Counted from the stretch's first letter, positions 26,650-35,549 are shown. The stretch: 64,000 nt of DNA from Comamonas odontotermitis (GCF_014207855.1 NZ_JACHKZ010000003.1:124001-188000), one strand, 5' to 3'. Made by a program: numbers and translations. The notes: generated by a model not told the origin, from the letters alone.

Positions 26650-27600
26650 TCAGAACTTGGGCAATCCCGGTGGATTGGTTTCCGAGCGGGGCAGGGCCTC
26701 TTCAGCGAGCTTCCAGCGGTCCAGCACCTGCGCGTACTGGCCGCTTTTGATCAGGCCGTTGGCGGCCTGCGTCAAAGCATCAGCCAGGCCACTGCCTTTG
26801 CGGGTGGTGATGGCCACATCCGACTTGTTGGGCCAGCCTGCGTTGACGGTGCCCACGAGGCGTATCTGCCCATCCCTGGCCGCCTGGTAGGCCTGCGGCG
26901 CGTTGGGGTTGAAGTTCACATCTGCCCGGCCGGATACCAGGGCGAGCGTGCGGGCGGTTTCATCGTCGTAGTACTGCAGCTCGGCCGGTTTCAGGCCTGC
27001 GGCAATGTTCAGGCGGTTCCATTCCAGTGCAATGCGTTCCTGGTTGGTGCCCGATGCCGATATCACGCGCAGGCCTGCAATGTCCTTGGGCTCCTTGATC
27101 GAGGTGATCTTGCTGCCAGCTTTGACATAGAAGCCGTGCAGGCCCAGGCGGTAGGTCGAAAAATCGAACTTCTCCTTGCGTTGCTCGGTCACGCCGACGT
27201 TGGAGATCACCGCATCGTATTTGCCCGAAGTCAACCCAAGCGGCCAGTCTGCCCAGGCAATCGGCTGCAGATCCAGCTTCAGCCCCAGCGCATCGGCGAT
27301 GAGCAGGATGAAGTCGGGGTCAAAGCCCACGATGGTTTTTGCATCGGTGGCATAGGTGCCGGTAGGCGGCGCGGCCGGATGGATGGCCACGGTCAGCACG
27401 CCGGGTTTCACGAATTTGAAGTCCTTGGAGAGGGCTGCAATTGCGGCCTCGTCCTTGGGCGCGCGCAGGCGCCCCTTTTGCTCGGGGCTCAGGTCCACCG
27501 TGGTCTGGGCATGCAAGGCGCTGCAGACTGACAGAACGGCGAACAAGGCGAGGCGGTGGTGGAGATTCTTGAGGGTGGGCATGGTGGGTGCGGGCTTCAT
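26650..27600 (-). CDS. amino-acid ABC transporter substrate-binding protein, copy 2
   Basis: The 316-residue periplasmic protein has a signal peptide (to about residue 31, CSALHAQ) and a type II (SBP_bac_3) polar-amino-acid-binding fold (GFDPDFILLIADALGLKLDLQPIAWADWPLGLTSGKYDAVISNVGVTEQRKEKFDFSTYR). Its ATG overlaps the stop of the upstream binding protein by four bases (ATGA). The two are paralogues, sharing SPEQ-x-GR near the N-terminus and TNPPGLP at the C-terminus. It probably delivers an alternative ligand to the fused permease-ATPase upstream. Confidence 0.85.
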   Translation of the reverse strand: MKPAPTMPTLKNLHHRLALFAVLSVCSALHAQTTVDLSPEQKGRLRAPKDEAAIAALSKDFKFVKPGVLTVAIHPAAPPTGTYATDAKTIVGFDPDFILLIADALGLKLDLQPIAWADWPLGLTSGKYDAVISNVGVTEQRKEKFDFSTYRLGLHGFYVKAGSKITSIKEPKDIAGLRVISASGTNQERIALEWNRLNIAAGLKPAELQYYDDETARTLALVSGRADVNFNPNAPQAYQAARDGQIRLVGTVNAGWPNKSDVAITTRKGSGLADALTQAANGLIKSGQYAQVLDRWKLAEEALPRSETNPPGLPKF

Positions 27601-28523
27601 TTCCGAGGCAGGCCGGGCGGGTTGGTGCGTGATGTGGTGATGGCTTCGGACTGCAGGCTCCAGCGCTCCAGCGCCTTGGCGTAGTTGCCGTTGCCGATCT
27701 GCGCATTGAGTGCGGTGGTGATGGCATCAGCAATGCCCGAGCCTTTGCGCGAGGTGACTGCGATTTCTGCCGACTGCGGCCAGCCGCCCGAGAACAGGCC
27801 AACGAGTCGTGTCTTTCCATCGCGGGCGTTGTAGGCCGCAATGCCATTGGGCGCGAAATAGGTATCTGCGCGGCCCGAGGCCAGTGCCAGATACAGCACC
27901 ACGTCATCGTCGTAGTACTGCACTTCCACCGGTTTGAGGCCGGCCTTGATGTTCTGCTCATTCCAGCGCAGCAGCACCTGCTCCTGGTTGGTGCTGGCGC
28001 CGACGATCACCTTGAGACCGGCGACGTCCTTGGGCTCCTTGATGGCCTGGACCTTGCTGTTCTTGGCCACGTAAAAGCCCAGGGTGTCGTTGCGGTAGGT
28101 CGAGAAATCGAATTTCTCCTTGCGCTCTTCGGTCACCGTGACGTTGGAGATCACCACATCGAACTTGCCCGATTGCAGACCCAGCGGCCAGTCGGCCCAG
28201 GCCACCGATACCAGCTCCAGCCTGCGGCCCAGGCTGTCGGCCACCAGTTGCGCAATATCCGGGGCATTGCCCACCGGGGTTTTGTTGTCGGTGGCATAGG
28301 CACCAAACGGCAGGCGGCCCGTGGTGGTGCCAACCACCAGAGCGCCCTCCTTGGCAAACTTGAATTGCGGGTTGAGTTGGCGGATGGCTTCTTCTACCTT
28401 GCCAGACCGGGGGCGGCCAGCCTGCTCGGGGCTCAGGTCAGGAGCGGCGGGCTGCGCCCAGGCAGGCAGTGCAAGCAGGGACAGCGCAGCGACTGTGGTG
28501 TGGATCAGATGACGACGTTGCAT
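27597..28523 (-). CDS. amino-acid ABC transporter substrate-binding protein, copy 1
   Basis: The 308-residue paralogue of the next gene has a signal peptide MQRRHLIHTTVAALSLLALPAWAQ and the same SBP_bac_3 core (ADWPLGLQSGKFDVVISNVTVTEERKEKFDFSTYRNDTLGFYV). It lies 44 bases after the fused permease-ATPase gene and is translationally coupled to copy 2. The tandem duplication followed by divergence suggests broadened substrate range. Relatives bind polar or sulfur-containing amino acids such as cystine. Confidence 0.85.
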   Translation of the reverse strand: MQRRHLIHTTVAALSLLALPAWAQPAAPDLSPEQAGRPRSGKVEEAIRQLNPQFKFAKEGALVVGTTTGRLPFGAYATDNKTPVGNAPDIAQLVADSLGRRLELVSVAWADWPLGLQSGKFDVVISNVTVTEERKEKFDFSTYRNDTLGFYVAKNSKVQAIKEPKDVAGLKVIVGASTNQEQVLLRWNEQNIKAGLKPVEVQYYDDDVVLYLALASGRADTYFAPNGIAAYNARDGKTRLVGLFSGGWPQSAEIAVTSRKGSGIADAITTALNAQIGNGNYAKALERWSLQSEAITTSRTNPPGLPRK

Positions 28524-28567
28524 GTTCTCGATTCTTCGATGTCAGTGAAAGGGAATGGTCTGGCGAT

Positions 28568-30373
28568 CTACAGCACTTTGGCGAGGAACTCGCGCAGGCG
28601 GGGGTGGTCGGGGTGCTGCAGCACTTTGTGGGGAGAGCCGCTTTCGATGATGCGGCCCTGGTCCATGAAGACCACGGTGTCCGCCACCTCACGGGCAAAG
28701 CCGATTTCATGGGTAACGATGAGCAAGGTGGTGCCAGTGCGGGCCAGTTCCTTGATCACATCGAGTACCTCGTTGACCAGCTCGGGATCGAGGGCCGAGG
28801 TGGGCTCGTCAAACAACAGCACCTTGGGCTTGAGCGCCAATGCCCGGGCGATGGCCACACGCTGCTGCTGGCCGCCGGACAGCTGGCGGGGGAAAGCGTC
28901 TGCCTTGTGAGCAAGGCCGACACGGGCCAGCAGTTCGCGGGCCAGTGCCTCGGCTTCGGCACGGGGCAGGCCACGCACCGAGACAGGTGCTTCCGCCACG
29001 TTGTCCAGCACGCTCAGGTGCGGGAAGAGGTTGAAGTTCTGGAACACCATGCCCACATCGGCGCGGCGGGCGAGAATGTCTTTTTCCTTGAGTTCGTACA
29101 GGGTGTCACCTTCCTGGCGGTAGCCCACCAGGTCTCCATCAATGGCGATGAATCCGCTGTCCACCCGCTCCAGGTGGTTGATGGAGCGCAGCAAGGTGGA
29201 CTTGCCGGAGCCCGACTGGCCCAGGATGACCGTTACGCTGCCCGAAGGAACGTGCAGCGACACATTGTTGAGCACGCGAACGCCGTTGTAGCTTTTGGAG
29301 ACGGCTTGCACCTCGACATGTCCGCCAACGGTGTTGGAGTGGGTCCATGCAGCGGTGCGCGCCGGGGGCTCTTCGGTGGCTGCCGGGGCTGCGTGTGCCG
29401 AAGGCGCTGCTGCCGGGCGCAACCAGGCCCAGGCGCGCCCCAGCAGGGTGGGCGGCAGCTGGCGTAGCGCGCCGCGCGCATAGTGGCGCTCCACCTGCGC
29501 CTGGATGACGGAGAGCACCGAGAGAATGATCAGGTACCAGACGGTCGCCACCATCAGCAGCGGAATCACCTCCAGGTTGCGGCGGTAGATGATCTGGATG
29601 GTGTAGAACAGCTCGGGCAGGGCCAGGATGTAGGCATTGGATGTGCCCTTGGCCAGACCGATGATGTCGTTGAACGCAGAAGGCAGGATGGAGCGCATGG
29701 CCTGTGGCAGCACAATGCGGAAGGCCTGGCGGCGGCGCGGTAGGCCCAGCGCGGCAGCGGCCTCATGCTGGCCCTGGTCCACCGACAGAATGCCGCCACG
29801 GATGATCTCGGAGGAATAGGCTGCCTGGTTCAGCGTCAGCCCGATCACCGCTGCCAGAAACGGGGTGACCAGCTGCGTGGTGCTCCACTCGGCCCAGGTG
29901 ATGCCGGTAAAAGGCACACCCAGCCATACGGTCTCGTACAGGTAGCCCAGGTTGTTCAGAATGAGCAGCAGCACGATGAGCGGGATGGAGCGGAAGATCC
30001 ACACAAACGTCCAGGCCAGCGCGCGCAGCAAGGGCGAGCGCGAGACGCGGGCCAATGCCAGGCCGGTGCCCAGCGTGAAGCCCAGCGCAGCCCCCAGCGC
30101 TGTCAGGATGAGTGTGCGGCCCAGCCCCACCAGCACGGGTTCGGCAAAAAACCATTCTGCAAAGACCGGCCAGCCCCAGCGTGGGTTGCCGAGTACGGAG
30201 TTGAGGACGGCGCCAATCAGAATCAGCGAAATGATGGTGCCAATGGTGCGTGCAGGGTAGCGCGCCGGAACAATGCGCAGCGATGCATAGTCGCGGCGAC
30301 GGAATGCAGGCGCTGCAGCTGTGGGCGCCTCATCAATGGCGGCGTTGGGTGGTGCCAGGGTGGTGGTGTTCAT
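28568..30373 (-). CDS. amino-acid ABC transporter permease-ATPase fusion
   Basis: This 601-residue protein joins a HisM/GlnP-type permease (about residues 40-300, with EAA-loop sequence HEAAAALGLPRRRQAFRIVLPQAM at 203-226) to a GlnQ/HisP-type ATPase (about 352-601). The ATPase has Walker A GQSGSGKST (385-393), signature LSGGQQQRVAIARAL and Walker B VLLFDEPTSALDPE. A Pro/Ala-rich linker (about 315-345) connects them. These are normally two genes. Fusion fixes a 1:1 ratio and should dimerise as a full importer with the binding proteins downstream. It is in the centre of the operon, 24 bases after the GNAT gene. Confidence 0.9.
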   Translation of the reverse strand: MNTTTLAPPNAAIDEAPTAAAPAFRRRDYASLRIVPARYPARTIGTIISLILIGAVLNSVLGNPRWGWPVFAEWFFAEPVLVGLGRTLILTALGAALGFTLGTGLALARVSRSPLLRALAWTFVWIFRSIPLIVLLLILNNLGYLYETVWLGVPFTGITWAEWSTTQLVTPFLAAVIGLTLNQAAYSSEIIRGGILSVDQGQHEAAAALGLPRRRQAFRIVLPQAMRSILPSAFNDIIGLAKGTSNAYILALPELFYTIQIIYRRNLEVIPLLMVATVWYLIILSVLSVIQAQVERHYARGALRQLPPTLLGRAWAWLRPAAAPSAHAAPAATEEPPARTAAWTHSNTVGGHVEVQAVSKSYNGVRVLNNVSLHVPSGSVTVILGQSGSGKSTLLRSINHLERVDSGFIAIDGDLVGYRQEGDTLYELKEKDILARRADVGMVFQNFNLFPHLSVLDNVAEAPVSVRGLPRAEAEALARELLARVGLAHKADAFPRQLSGGQQQRVAIARALALKPKVLLFDEPTSALDPELVNEVLDVIKELARTGTTLLIVTHEIGFAREVADTVVFMDQGRIIESGSPHKVLQHPDHPRLREFLAKVL

Positions 30374-30397
30374 GGTGTAGCTCGGTTCTCAGAGGGC

Positions 30398-30955
30398 TCA
30401 GGCACGGGCGAGCTGGGACGCTTGCAGTGCGTTGGTGGAGGGCCTGTGTGCATGGCTGCTGGGCACGGATGTCAGGTGTTTTTCAAAAGGCAGTTTTCGC
30501 AACGCCTGCAGATCGGCACGCGGGTCGAACAGGCGCTGGTAGCCATGGCCCAGGTACAGCCCCACGGCTTCGGGTTGGCGAAAACCCGTGGTGAGAAAAA
30601 CCCGTTGGTAGCCCTGGCGCAGGGCCTGCGCTTCCAGCTCAGCCAGGACTGAACTTGCCAATCCCTGGCGACGCAGGCGGCTGTCCGTCCAGATGCGTTT
30701 GAACTCTGCGGTGTTCGCATCCAATCGCTTGAACGCGCCACCCGCGACCGCGTGGCCGCTGCGCAGCAGCAGCAGAAAGTTGCCGCCCTGGGCCGGTGTG
30801 AATACCTCGGCGGGGTAGCGCTGGATTTCTGGCACGCCAGATTCCTGCAGATAGAAATCGCCATAGCGGCTTTCATACTCCCGCCCCAATTCCTCGATCA
30901 AAGGCTGGGCGCGCGGGTCTTGCAAGCTGGTGTAGACAAAGATGTCAGAGCGCAT
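30398..30955 (-). CDS. GNAT family N-acetyltransferase
   Basis: The 185-residue protein has the GNAT core: AEFKRIWTDSRLRRQGLASSVLAELEAQA contains the acetyl-CoA-binding R/Q-x-x-G-x-A/G pattern (RRQGLA), followed by GYQRVFLTTGFRQPEAVGLYLGHGYQ. ATG 30955 is preferred for its GAGGAG site 6 bases upstream. ATG 30973 overlapping the amidohydrolase stop is also in frame. In the operon it sits between an M20 amidohydrolase and an amino-acid importer, as snaB does in the Bacillus yxe operon. N-acetylation of an imported S-substituted cysteine is therefore a reasonable inference. Confidence 0.8.
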   Translation of the reverse strand: MRSDIFVYTSLQDPRAQPLIEELGREYESRYGDFYLQESGVPEIQRYPAEVFTPAQGGNFLLLLRSGHAVAGGAFKRLDANTAEFKRIWTDSRLRRQGLASSVLAELEAQALRQGYQRVFLTTGFRQPEAVGLYLGHGYQRLFDPRADLQALRKLPFEKHLTSVPSSHAHRPSTNALQASQLARA

Positions 30956-30969
30956 GAAAACTCCTCGAA

Positions 30970-32181
30970 TCATGGGGCAAGAAAGCGCTCTACCAGGTGC
31001 ACCCAGTAGGCAGCGGCCGGTGCCAGAATGGCGTCGTTGAAGTCATACCGCGGGTTGTGCAGTGAGGCGCTATCGCCATTGCCCAGAAACAGGAAGCTGC
31101 CGGGCCGCGCCTGCAGCAGGTAGGCAAAGTCCTCGCTGGCCGTGCGTGGGCGAAAGTGCGAATCCACAAAATCCTCACCCAGCGCATCCACGGCTACATC
31201 GCGCGCAAACTGCGTCTCCTGCGGGTGGTTGATGACAGGCGGAAAACCATTCTTGAAATCCACATGGGCTTGCGCCCCCAGACTTTCCGCCTGGGCTTGC
31301 GCCAATGCCCGCAGGCGGTTTTTCAGCGTACTGCGCACCTCGGGCTTGAACGAGCGCGCCGTGAGCTGCAGCTCCACCTGATCGGGGATGACATTGGCCG
31401 CATGGCCACCGTGGATGGAGCCCACCGTGACCACGCCCATCTCCAGCGGATCGACGTTGCGGGAGACCACGCTTTGCAAGGCGGTGATCACGTGCGCGCT
31501 CGCCAGCACGGGATCGACGGCCTGGTGCGGCTCGGCACCGTGGCCACCTTGGCCGGTGATGGTGACCTTGGCGTAGTCGATGGAGGCCATGGCCGGGCCT
31601 TCCACGCAGCCCAGGTGCCCGGCGCCGACGCCGGGCCAGTTGTGCAGGCCATAGATGGCGTCGCAGGGAAAGCGTTCGAACAAGCCTTCGCTGATCATCT
31701 TTTTGGCGCCTGCGCCTAGCTCTTCCGCAGGCTGAAAAATCAGGTGCAGCGTGCCATCGAACGCGCCTTGCTCGGCCAGAAAGCGGGCCGCTGCCAACAG
31801 AATGGCGGTGTGGCCGTCGTGGCCGCAGGCATGCATCACACCTGCGTTCTGGCTTGCATAGGGCAGGCCGGTGGCCTCCTGGATCGGCAGCGCATCCATG
31901 TCGGCGCGCAGGCCCAGGGTTTTGTTGCCCTGGCCCTTTTTCAGACGGCCAACCACCCCCGTGCCGGCAATGCCGGGGAATACCTCGTAGCCCCATTCGG
32001 TCAGAACCTTGGCCACCAGGGCGGAGGTTCGATGCTCCTGAAACGATAGCTCGGGGTGCTGGTGGATATCGCGGCGCAGGGCGATGAAGCTCTGCGCATG
32101 GCGGGCAATGCCGTTTTCCACCCGCAGGCGGTGTGCGCTGCGTGGCTGGGCGACGGGTTCGGTGATGGTGGCGCTGTTCAT
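30970..32181 (-). CDS. M20 family amidohydrolase (N-acyl-amino acid deacylase type)
   Basis: The 403-residue enzyme belongs to the M20D peptidase/hippurate hydrolase group. It shows RRDIHQHPELSFQE, GLRADMDALPI, GVMHACGHDGHTAILLAAA and FQPAEELGAGAKKM (metal ligands and the catalytic Glu region), the lid domain, and RTASEDFAYLL. It should remove acyl groups from N-acyl amino acids using two metal ions. It starts one base into the stop of the upstream monooxygenase (TGATG). A deacetylase beside an acetyltransferase implies acetylation is a transient protecting step. Confidence 0.85.
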   Translation of the reverse strand: MNSATITEPVAQPRSAHRLRVENGIARHAQSFIALRRDIHQHPELSFQEHRTSALVAKVLTEWGYEVFPGIAGTGVVGRLKKGQGNKTLGLRADMDALPIQEATGLPYASQNAGVMHACGHDGHTAILLAAARFLAEQGAFDGTLHLIFQPAEELGAGAKKMISEGLFERFPCDAIYGLHNWPGVGAGHLGCVEGPAMASIDYAKVTITGQGGHGAEPHQAVDPVLASAHVITALQSVVSRNVDPLEMGVVTVGSIHGGHAANVIPDQVELQLTARSFKPEVRSTLKNRLRALAQAQAESLGAQAHVDFKNGFPPVINHPQETQFARDVAVDALGEDFVDSHFRPRTASEDFAYLLQARPGSFLFLGNGDSASLHNPRYDFNDAILAPAAAYWVHLVERFLAP

Positions 32182-33524
32182 CAGGCGACCCGTCGGGATT
32201 CGAGCGTGTCTTCCGCCGCTTCGTACCGGCTGGCCTTGCGCGGCAGGCCGAGATGGTCGCGCAAGGTCTGGCCGGTCAGCGTGCGTTCATAGCGGCCACT
32301 GGCTTCGAGCACAGGCAGCACGTGCGTGACGAAGTCATCCAGGCCTTCGGTACTGACGGGGAACTGGAGGATGAAGCCGTCTGCGGCGCCTGCGTCCACC
32401 CAATGGGTGATTTGCTCGGCAATCTGCTTGCCGGAGCCCACGAAGTTGGATTTGGGCGTAGCCGCCTGTAGGGCCACCTGGCGCAGGGTCAGCCCCTGCG
32501 CCTTGGCATCGGCCTTGATGCGGTCGGTGGTGGAGCGGAAGCTGTTGCGGCCGATGTCGCCCAGCTCGGGGAAGGGCGCATCCAGCGGGTATTGGGTGAA
32601 ATCGTGGTGATCAAAGTAGCGGCCCAGGTAGGCCAGCGCTTCGTCAATACCCAGCAGGTTGCGCACGCGTTCGTATTTGGCGTTGGCCTCTTCATCGGTG
32701 GCGGCGGTCACCACGTTGATGCCTGGGAATATCTTCACATCGCTGGCCAGTCGGCCATGGCTGATGGCACTGGCCTTGACTTTGCGCGAGAACTCGCGGG
32801 TTTCCTCCAGCGATGGCGAATGCGTGAAGACGGCGTCGGCATATTTGCCAGCAAGATCGATACCCGCATCCGATGAGCCTGCCTGGAAGATCACGGGCTG
32901 GCCCTGGGGCGAGCGCTGGATGTTGAGGGGCCCTGCCACCTGGAAGAAGCGGCCTTCGTGATCGAGCGTGTGCAGCTTGCTGCGGTCAAAGAACTGGCCG
33001 CTATCACGGTTGCGGACAAAGGCACCGTCGTCCCAGCTGTCCCACAAGCCTTGGGTGACTTGCAGGTACTCGTCGGCGATCTGGTAGCGCAGCGCATGCT
33101 CGGGGTGCTTGCGGCTGTAGTTCAGCGCCGAGCCTTCGAGCGGTGTGGTGACCACATTCCAGCCTGCGCGGCCCCCGCTGATCAGATCGAGCGAGGCGAA
33201 CTGCCGTGCGATGGTGAAGGGGTCGCTGTAGGAGGTGGATACCGTGCCTGCGAGGCCGATCTTGCTGGTGACTGTGGCCAGCGCCGAGAGGACGGAAATG
33301 GGCTCGAAACGGTTGAGGAAGTGCGGAATGGATTTTTCGTTGATGTAGAGGCCATCGGCGACAAACGCAAAGGCAATGCCATGGGCTTCGGCCTTTTGGG
33401 TGAGTGAGATGTAGTGCTGCAGGTTGACGCTGGCGTCCGCCGGTACGCTGGGGTGGCGCCAGGCATTCATGTGGGCGCCTGCGCCGTGCAGCATCAGGCC
33501 AAAACGGATGGGGGATTTGCTCAT
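32181..33524 (-). CDS. NtaA/SnaA/DszA-family FMN-dependent monooxygenase
   Basis: The 447-residue LLM enzyme is of the nitrilotriacetate/dibenzothiophene monooxygenase type: MNAWRHPSVPADASVNLQHYISLTQKAE, ATVTSKIGLAGTVSTSYSDPFTIARQFASLDLISGGRAGWNVVTT and EYLQVTQGLWDSWDDGAF are family hallmarks. It uses FMNH2 from a separate reductase. The Bacillus homologue of this gene group (SnaA/YxeK) cleaves N-acetyl-S-(2-succino)cysteine, and the neighbouring GNAT, M20 and amino-acid transporter genes match that pathway. The true substrate could be another thioether. Confidence 0.85.
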   Translation of the reverse strand: MSKSPIRFGLMLHGAGAHMNAWRHPSVPADASVNLQHYISLTQKAEAHGIAFAFVADGLYINEKSIPHFLNRFEPISVLSALATVTSKIGLAGTVSTSYSDPFTIARQFASLDLISGGRAGWNVVTTPLEGSALNYSRKHPEHALRYQIADEYLQVTQGLWDSWDDGAFVRNRDSGQFFDRSKLHTLDHEGRFFQVAGPLNIQRSPQGQPVIFQAGSSDAGIDLAGKYADAVFTHSPSLEETREFSRKVKASAISHGRLASDVKIFPGINVVTAATDEEANAKYERVRNLLGIDEALAYLGRYFDHHDFTQYPLDAPFPELGDIGRNSFRSTTDRIKADAKAQGLTLRQVALQAATPKSNFVGSGKQIAEQITHWVDAGAADGFILQFPVSTEGLDDFVTHVLPVLEASGRYERTLTGQTLRDHLGLPRKASRYEAAEDTLESRRVA

Positions 33525-33544
33525 GGTGGACTTTCGGTAAAACG

Positions 33545-34558
33545 TCAGGCGGCCGCCAGCTCGGCAACGGCGGGTTGCGCCTTGGCTATCAGCTCTATCG
33601 ATGCCAGGCGTTCTTCAAAAAATGGAACCGGCGTGTCGATGACGAATTCATCGATGCCGTGTTGCTGGTGCAAGGCCGTCAGCGCTTCGTGCACGTCATC
33701 AGCGGTGCCCGCAATGACATGGGGGCGGGTCTCTTCCAGCCGGTAGTCGCTGATTCCGGCTTGCTGTGCAAACTCTGCGGCAGCTTCACGGCTTTGCAGG
33801 TTGAAGCTTTGGCCGGTGGGCAAATGCAGCTTGAAGATGCGCACGTTTGCAACCAGCTCTTCAGCCTTGGCGCGGTCATAGGCAGCAAAGGCATAGACGG
33901 CCATCGAGGGCGCGCGGCCGCTGCTCGTGCGGTAGGCGGCCGTGGTGCGGGTGAGCAGGGCCGGGTCGTCGTTGAAGTGCCCTGCGTAGGAAAAGCCCCA
34001 GCCCAGGCGCGATGCGAGGTGGGCGCTGTCGGGAGAGGCTCCGAGCAGCACGCATTGGGGCAAGGTGCCAGGCGCAGGCAGCGCGCGCGATGCCGCCAAC
34101 GGGTGCCCGGCGGGCAAGTCGTCACGCAGAAAGCCGTCCAGATCGCTGAGCAGGCTGTCGAAGCCCTGCGGCTGCGACCGGTCGTGGCGCGCTTGCAGGG
34201 CGCGTGTGGACTGCGGCAGACCGCCAGGCGCCTTGCCAATGCCCAGGTCCACCCGGTCAGGCGCCAGGGCCGATAGCAACCTGAAAACTTCGGCCACTTT
34301 GTAGGGGCTGTAGTGCTGCAGCATGACGCCGCCCGAGCCGATGCGGATGCGCCTGGTATGCGCCAGCAGCCAGGCGACCAGGATTTCGGGGGCGGAGCCC
34401 GCCACCTGGGGGTTGCCATGGTGCTCTGCCACCCAGAACCGGTGGTAGCCCAGCGCTTCGGCGCGCTGCGCCATGGCCAGGGTGGATCGAAGCGCCAAGG
34501 CGGCGGTGGCGCCCGGCGGAATAGGGCTTTTGTCGAGCAGCGAGAGGCGGTATGTCAT
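33545..34558 (-). CDS. MsnO8-like LLM class oxidoreductase
   Basis: The 337-residue protein is a luciferase-like oxidoreductase: LSLLDKSPIPPGATAALALRSTLAMAQRAEALGYHRFWVAEHHGNPQVAGSAPEILVAWLLAHTRRIRIGSGGVMLQHYSPYKVAE is characteristic of the MsnO8-type subfamily, with the AEHH segment. It is the first gene of the sulfur-salvage-like operon, 20 bases before the NtaA-type gene. With the LLM enzyme at the operon end this makes three distinct flavin monooxygenases in one transcript, suggesting several related substrates or sequential oxidations. Confidence 0.85.
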   Translation of the reverse strand: MTYRLSLLDKSPIPPGATAALALRSTLAMAQRAEALGYHRFWVAEHHGNPQVAGSAPEILVAWLLAHTRRIRIGSGGVMLQHYSPYKVAEVFRLLSALAPDRVDLGIGKAPGGLPQSTRALQARHDRSQPQGFDSLLSDLDGFLRDDLPAGHPLAASRALPAPGTLPQCVLLGASPDSAHLASRLGWGFSYAGHFNDDPALLTRTTAAYRTSSGRAPSMAVYAFAAYDRAKAEELVANVRIFKLHLPTGQSFNLQSREAAAEFAQQAGISDYRLEETRPHVIAGTADDVHEALTALHQQHGIDEFVIDTPVPFFEERLASIELIAKAQPAVAELAAA

Positions 34559-34755
34559 GAAAAAGTAGCGCTAGGCTGGTAGCGGTGAATATGTCAAAAA
34601 TAATATCTTTCAATATTCATTGCTGCTGCTACTTATTCGCAGATGGTCATGCGTAAATTGATTTATATGTTTGAATTGAGTAGTTTTTGGTATTTGGTTA
34701 TTCGTTAAGGTTTTATGCGGATCTTGATTAATTTTTGATAATGCTAGCCCATAGA
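34559..34755 (-). promoter_or_regulatory. AT-rich leader upstream of the eight-gene minus-strand operon
   Basis: This 197-bp AT-rich stretch precedes the first operon gene (ATG at 34558) and must contain its promoter. I see no unambiguous -35/-10 pair or riboswitch. A sulfur-limitation regulator such as CysB or a CysB-like protein would be the expected binder, which is inference. No regulator gene is adjacent on this side. Confidence 0.35.
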
Positions 34756-34788
34756 AAAAAGCCTTGAGCATGGGGCTCAAGGCTTTTT
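34756..34788 (-). terminator. terminator of the FMN reductase gene
   Basis: AAAAAGCCTTGAGC (34756-34769) pairs with GCTCAAGGCTTTTT (34775-34788), a 14-bp stem with a 5-base loop and T-runs on both strands. It lies 20 bases past the reductase stop on the minus strand, so it separates that gene from the downstream operon. Confidence 0.9.
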
Positions 34789-34808
34789 GAAGAGGTGCTG
34801 GTGGGGCT

Positions 34809-35378
34809 TTATGCCGCTGCGGGTGTCTGATCCTTGGCGGCGCTGTAGATGTAGGGCCGTGCCTGGGTCAGCAGAGCAAGAGACTCATCAAGGCGGGCGT
34901 GGATGTCGTGTGCAATCTGGTAGCCGCCCAAGGTCTGGGCGGTGATCTGTGCATCGGTGGCATACACGCTGGGCAGCACCAACCGCGGGCCCATGGACTG
35001 CAGAACCGGGCGCAGCGCATAGTCGAGTGCGAGCATGTGGTGGGGGCTGCCGCCCGTTGCCAGCGGTAGAACGGCTTTGTCTCGCAACCCGTATTGCGGC
35101 AGCAGATCCAGAAATGCCTTGAGCAGGCCGCTGTAGGCCGCTTTGTAGATGGGCGTGGCAATGACCAGGGCATCGGCTGCATCTACCGCTGCAATGGCCT
35201 GGGCCAGGAGGGCGTTGTTCCAGTCGGCGTGCAGCAGGCTTTGCGGGGGCAGGTCGCGGATGGACAGTGATGAGGTGTGGATGCCTGCGATGCTTTTGAG
35301 CTTTTCACCAAAGCTTGCCAATAATGCGGTAGAGCGGGAGGGCAGCGTCGGACTGCTGCTGATCAGGAGGATATTCAT
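34809..35378 (-). CDS. NADPH-dependent FMN reductase (SsuE/MsuE family)
   Basis: The 189-residue flavodoxin-fold reductase starts MNILLISSSPTLPSRSTALL and contains VIATPIYKAAYSGLLKAFLDLLPQYGLRDKAVLPLATGGSPHHMLALDYAL, the SsuE signature. It would supply FMNH2 to the three LLM monooxygenases downstream. A strong terminator separates it from them, so it is probably expressed from its own promoter. The longer frame to 35432 has no better start, and 35378 begins at the canonical MNIL strand. Confidence 0.85.
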   Translation of the reverse strand: MNILLISSSPTLPSRSTALLASFGEKLKSIAGIHTSSLSIRDLPPQSLLHADWNNALLAQAIAAVDAADALVIATPIYKAAYSGLLKAFLDLLPQYGLRDKAVLPLATGGSPHHMLALDYALRPVLQSMGPRLVLPSVYATDAQITAQTLGGYQIAHDIHARLDESLALLTQARPYIYSAAKDQTPAAA

Positions 35379-35549
35379 GCTGATATTGCCATGGGCACCC
35401 ATTGGATGGCGAATTCCCATGTTGAAAATCAATATGAATTATTTTGAGAGGCCTGCCAGGTAAATGCAACGAAGCTTATTGCATATCTAATGGCGAAAAA
35501 TGCGTATGCCGTGAAATATCCCGAAAATGAGCGATTGCCAGGGCACCCA

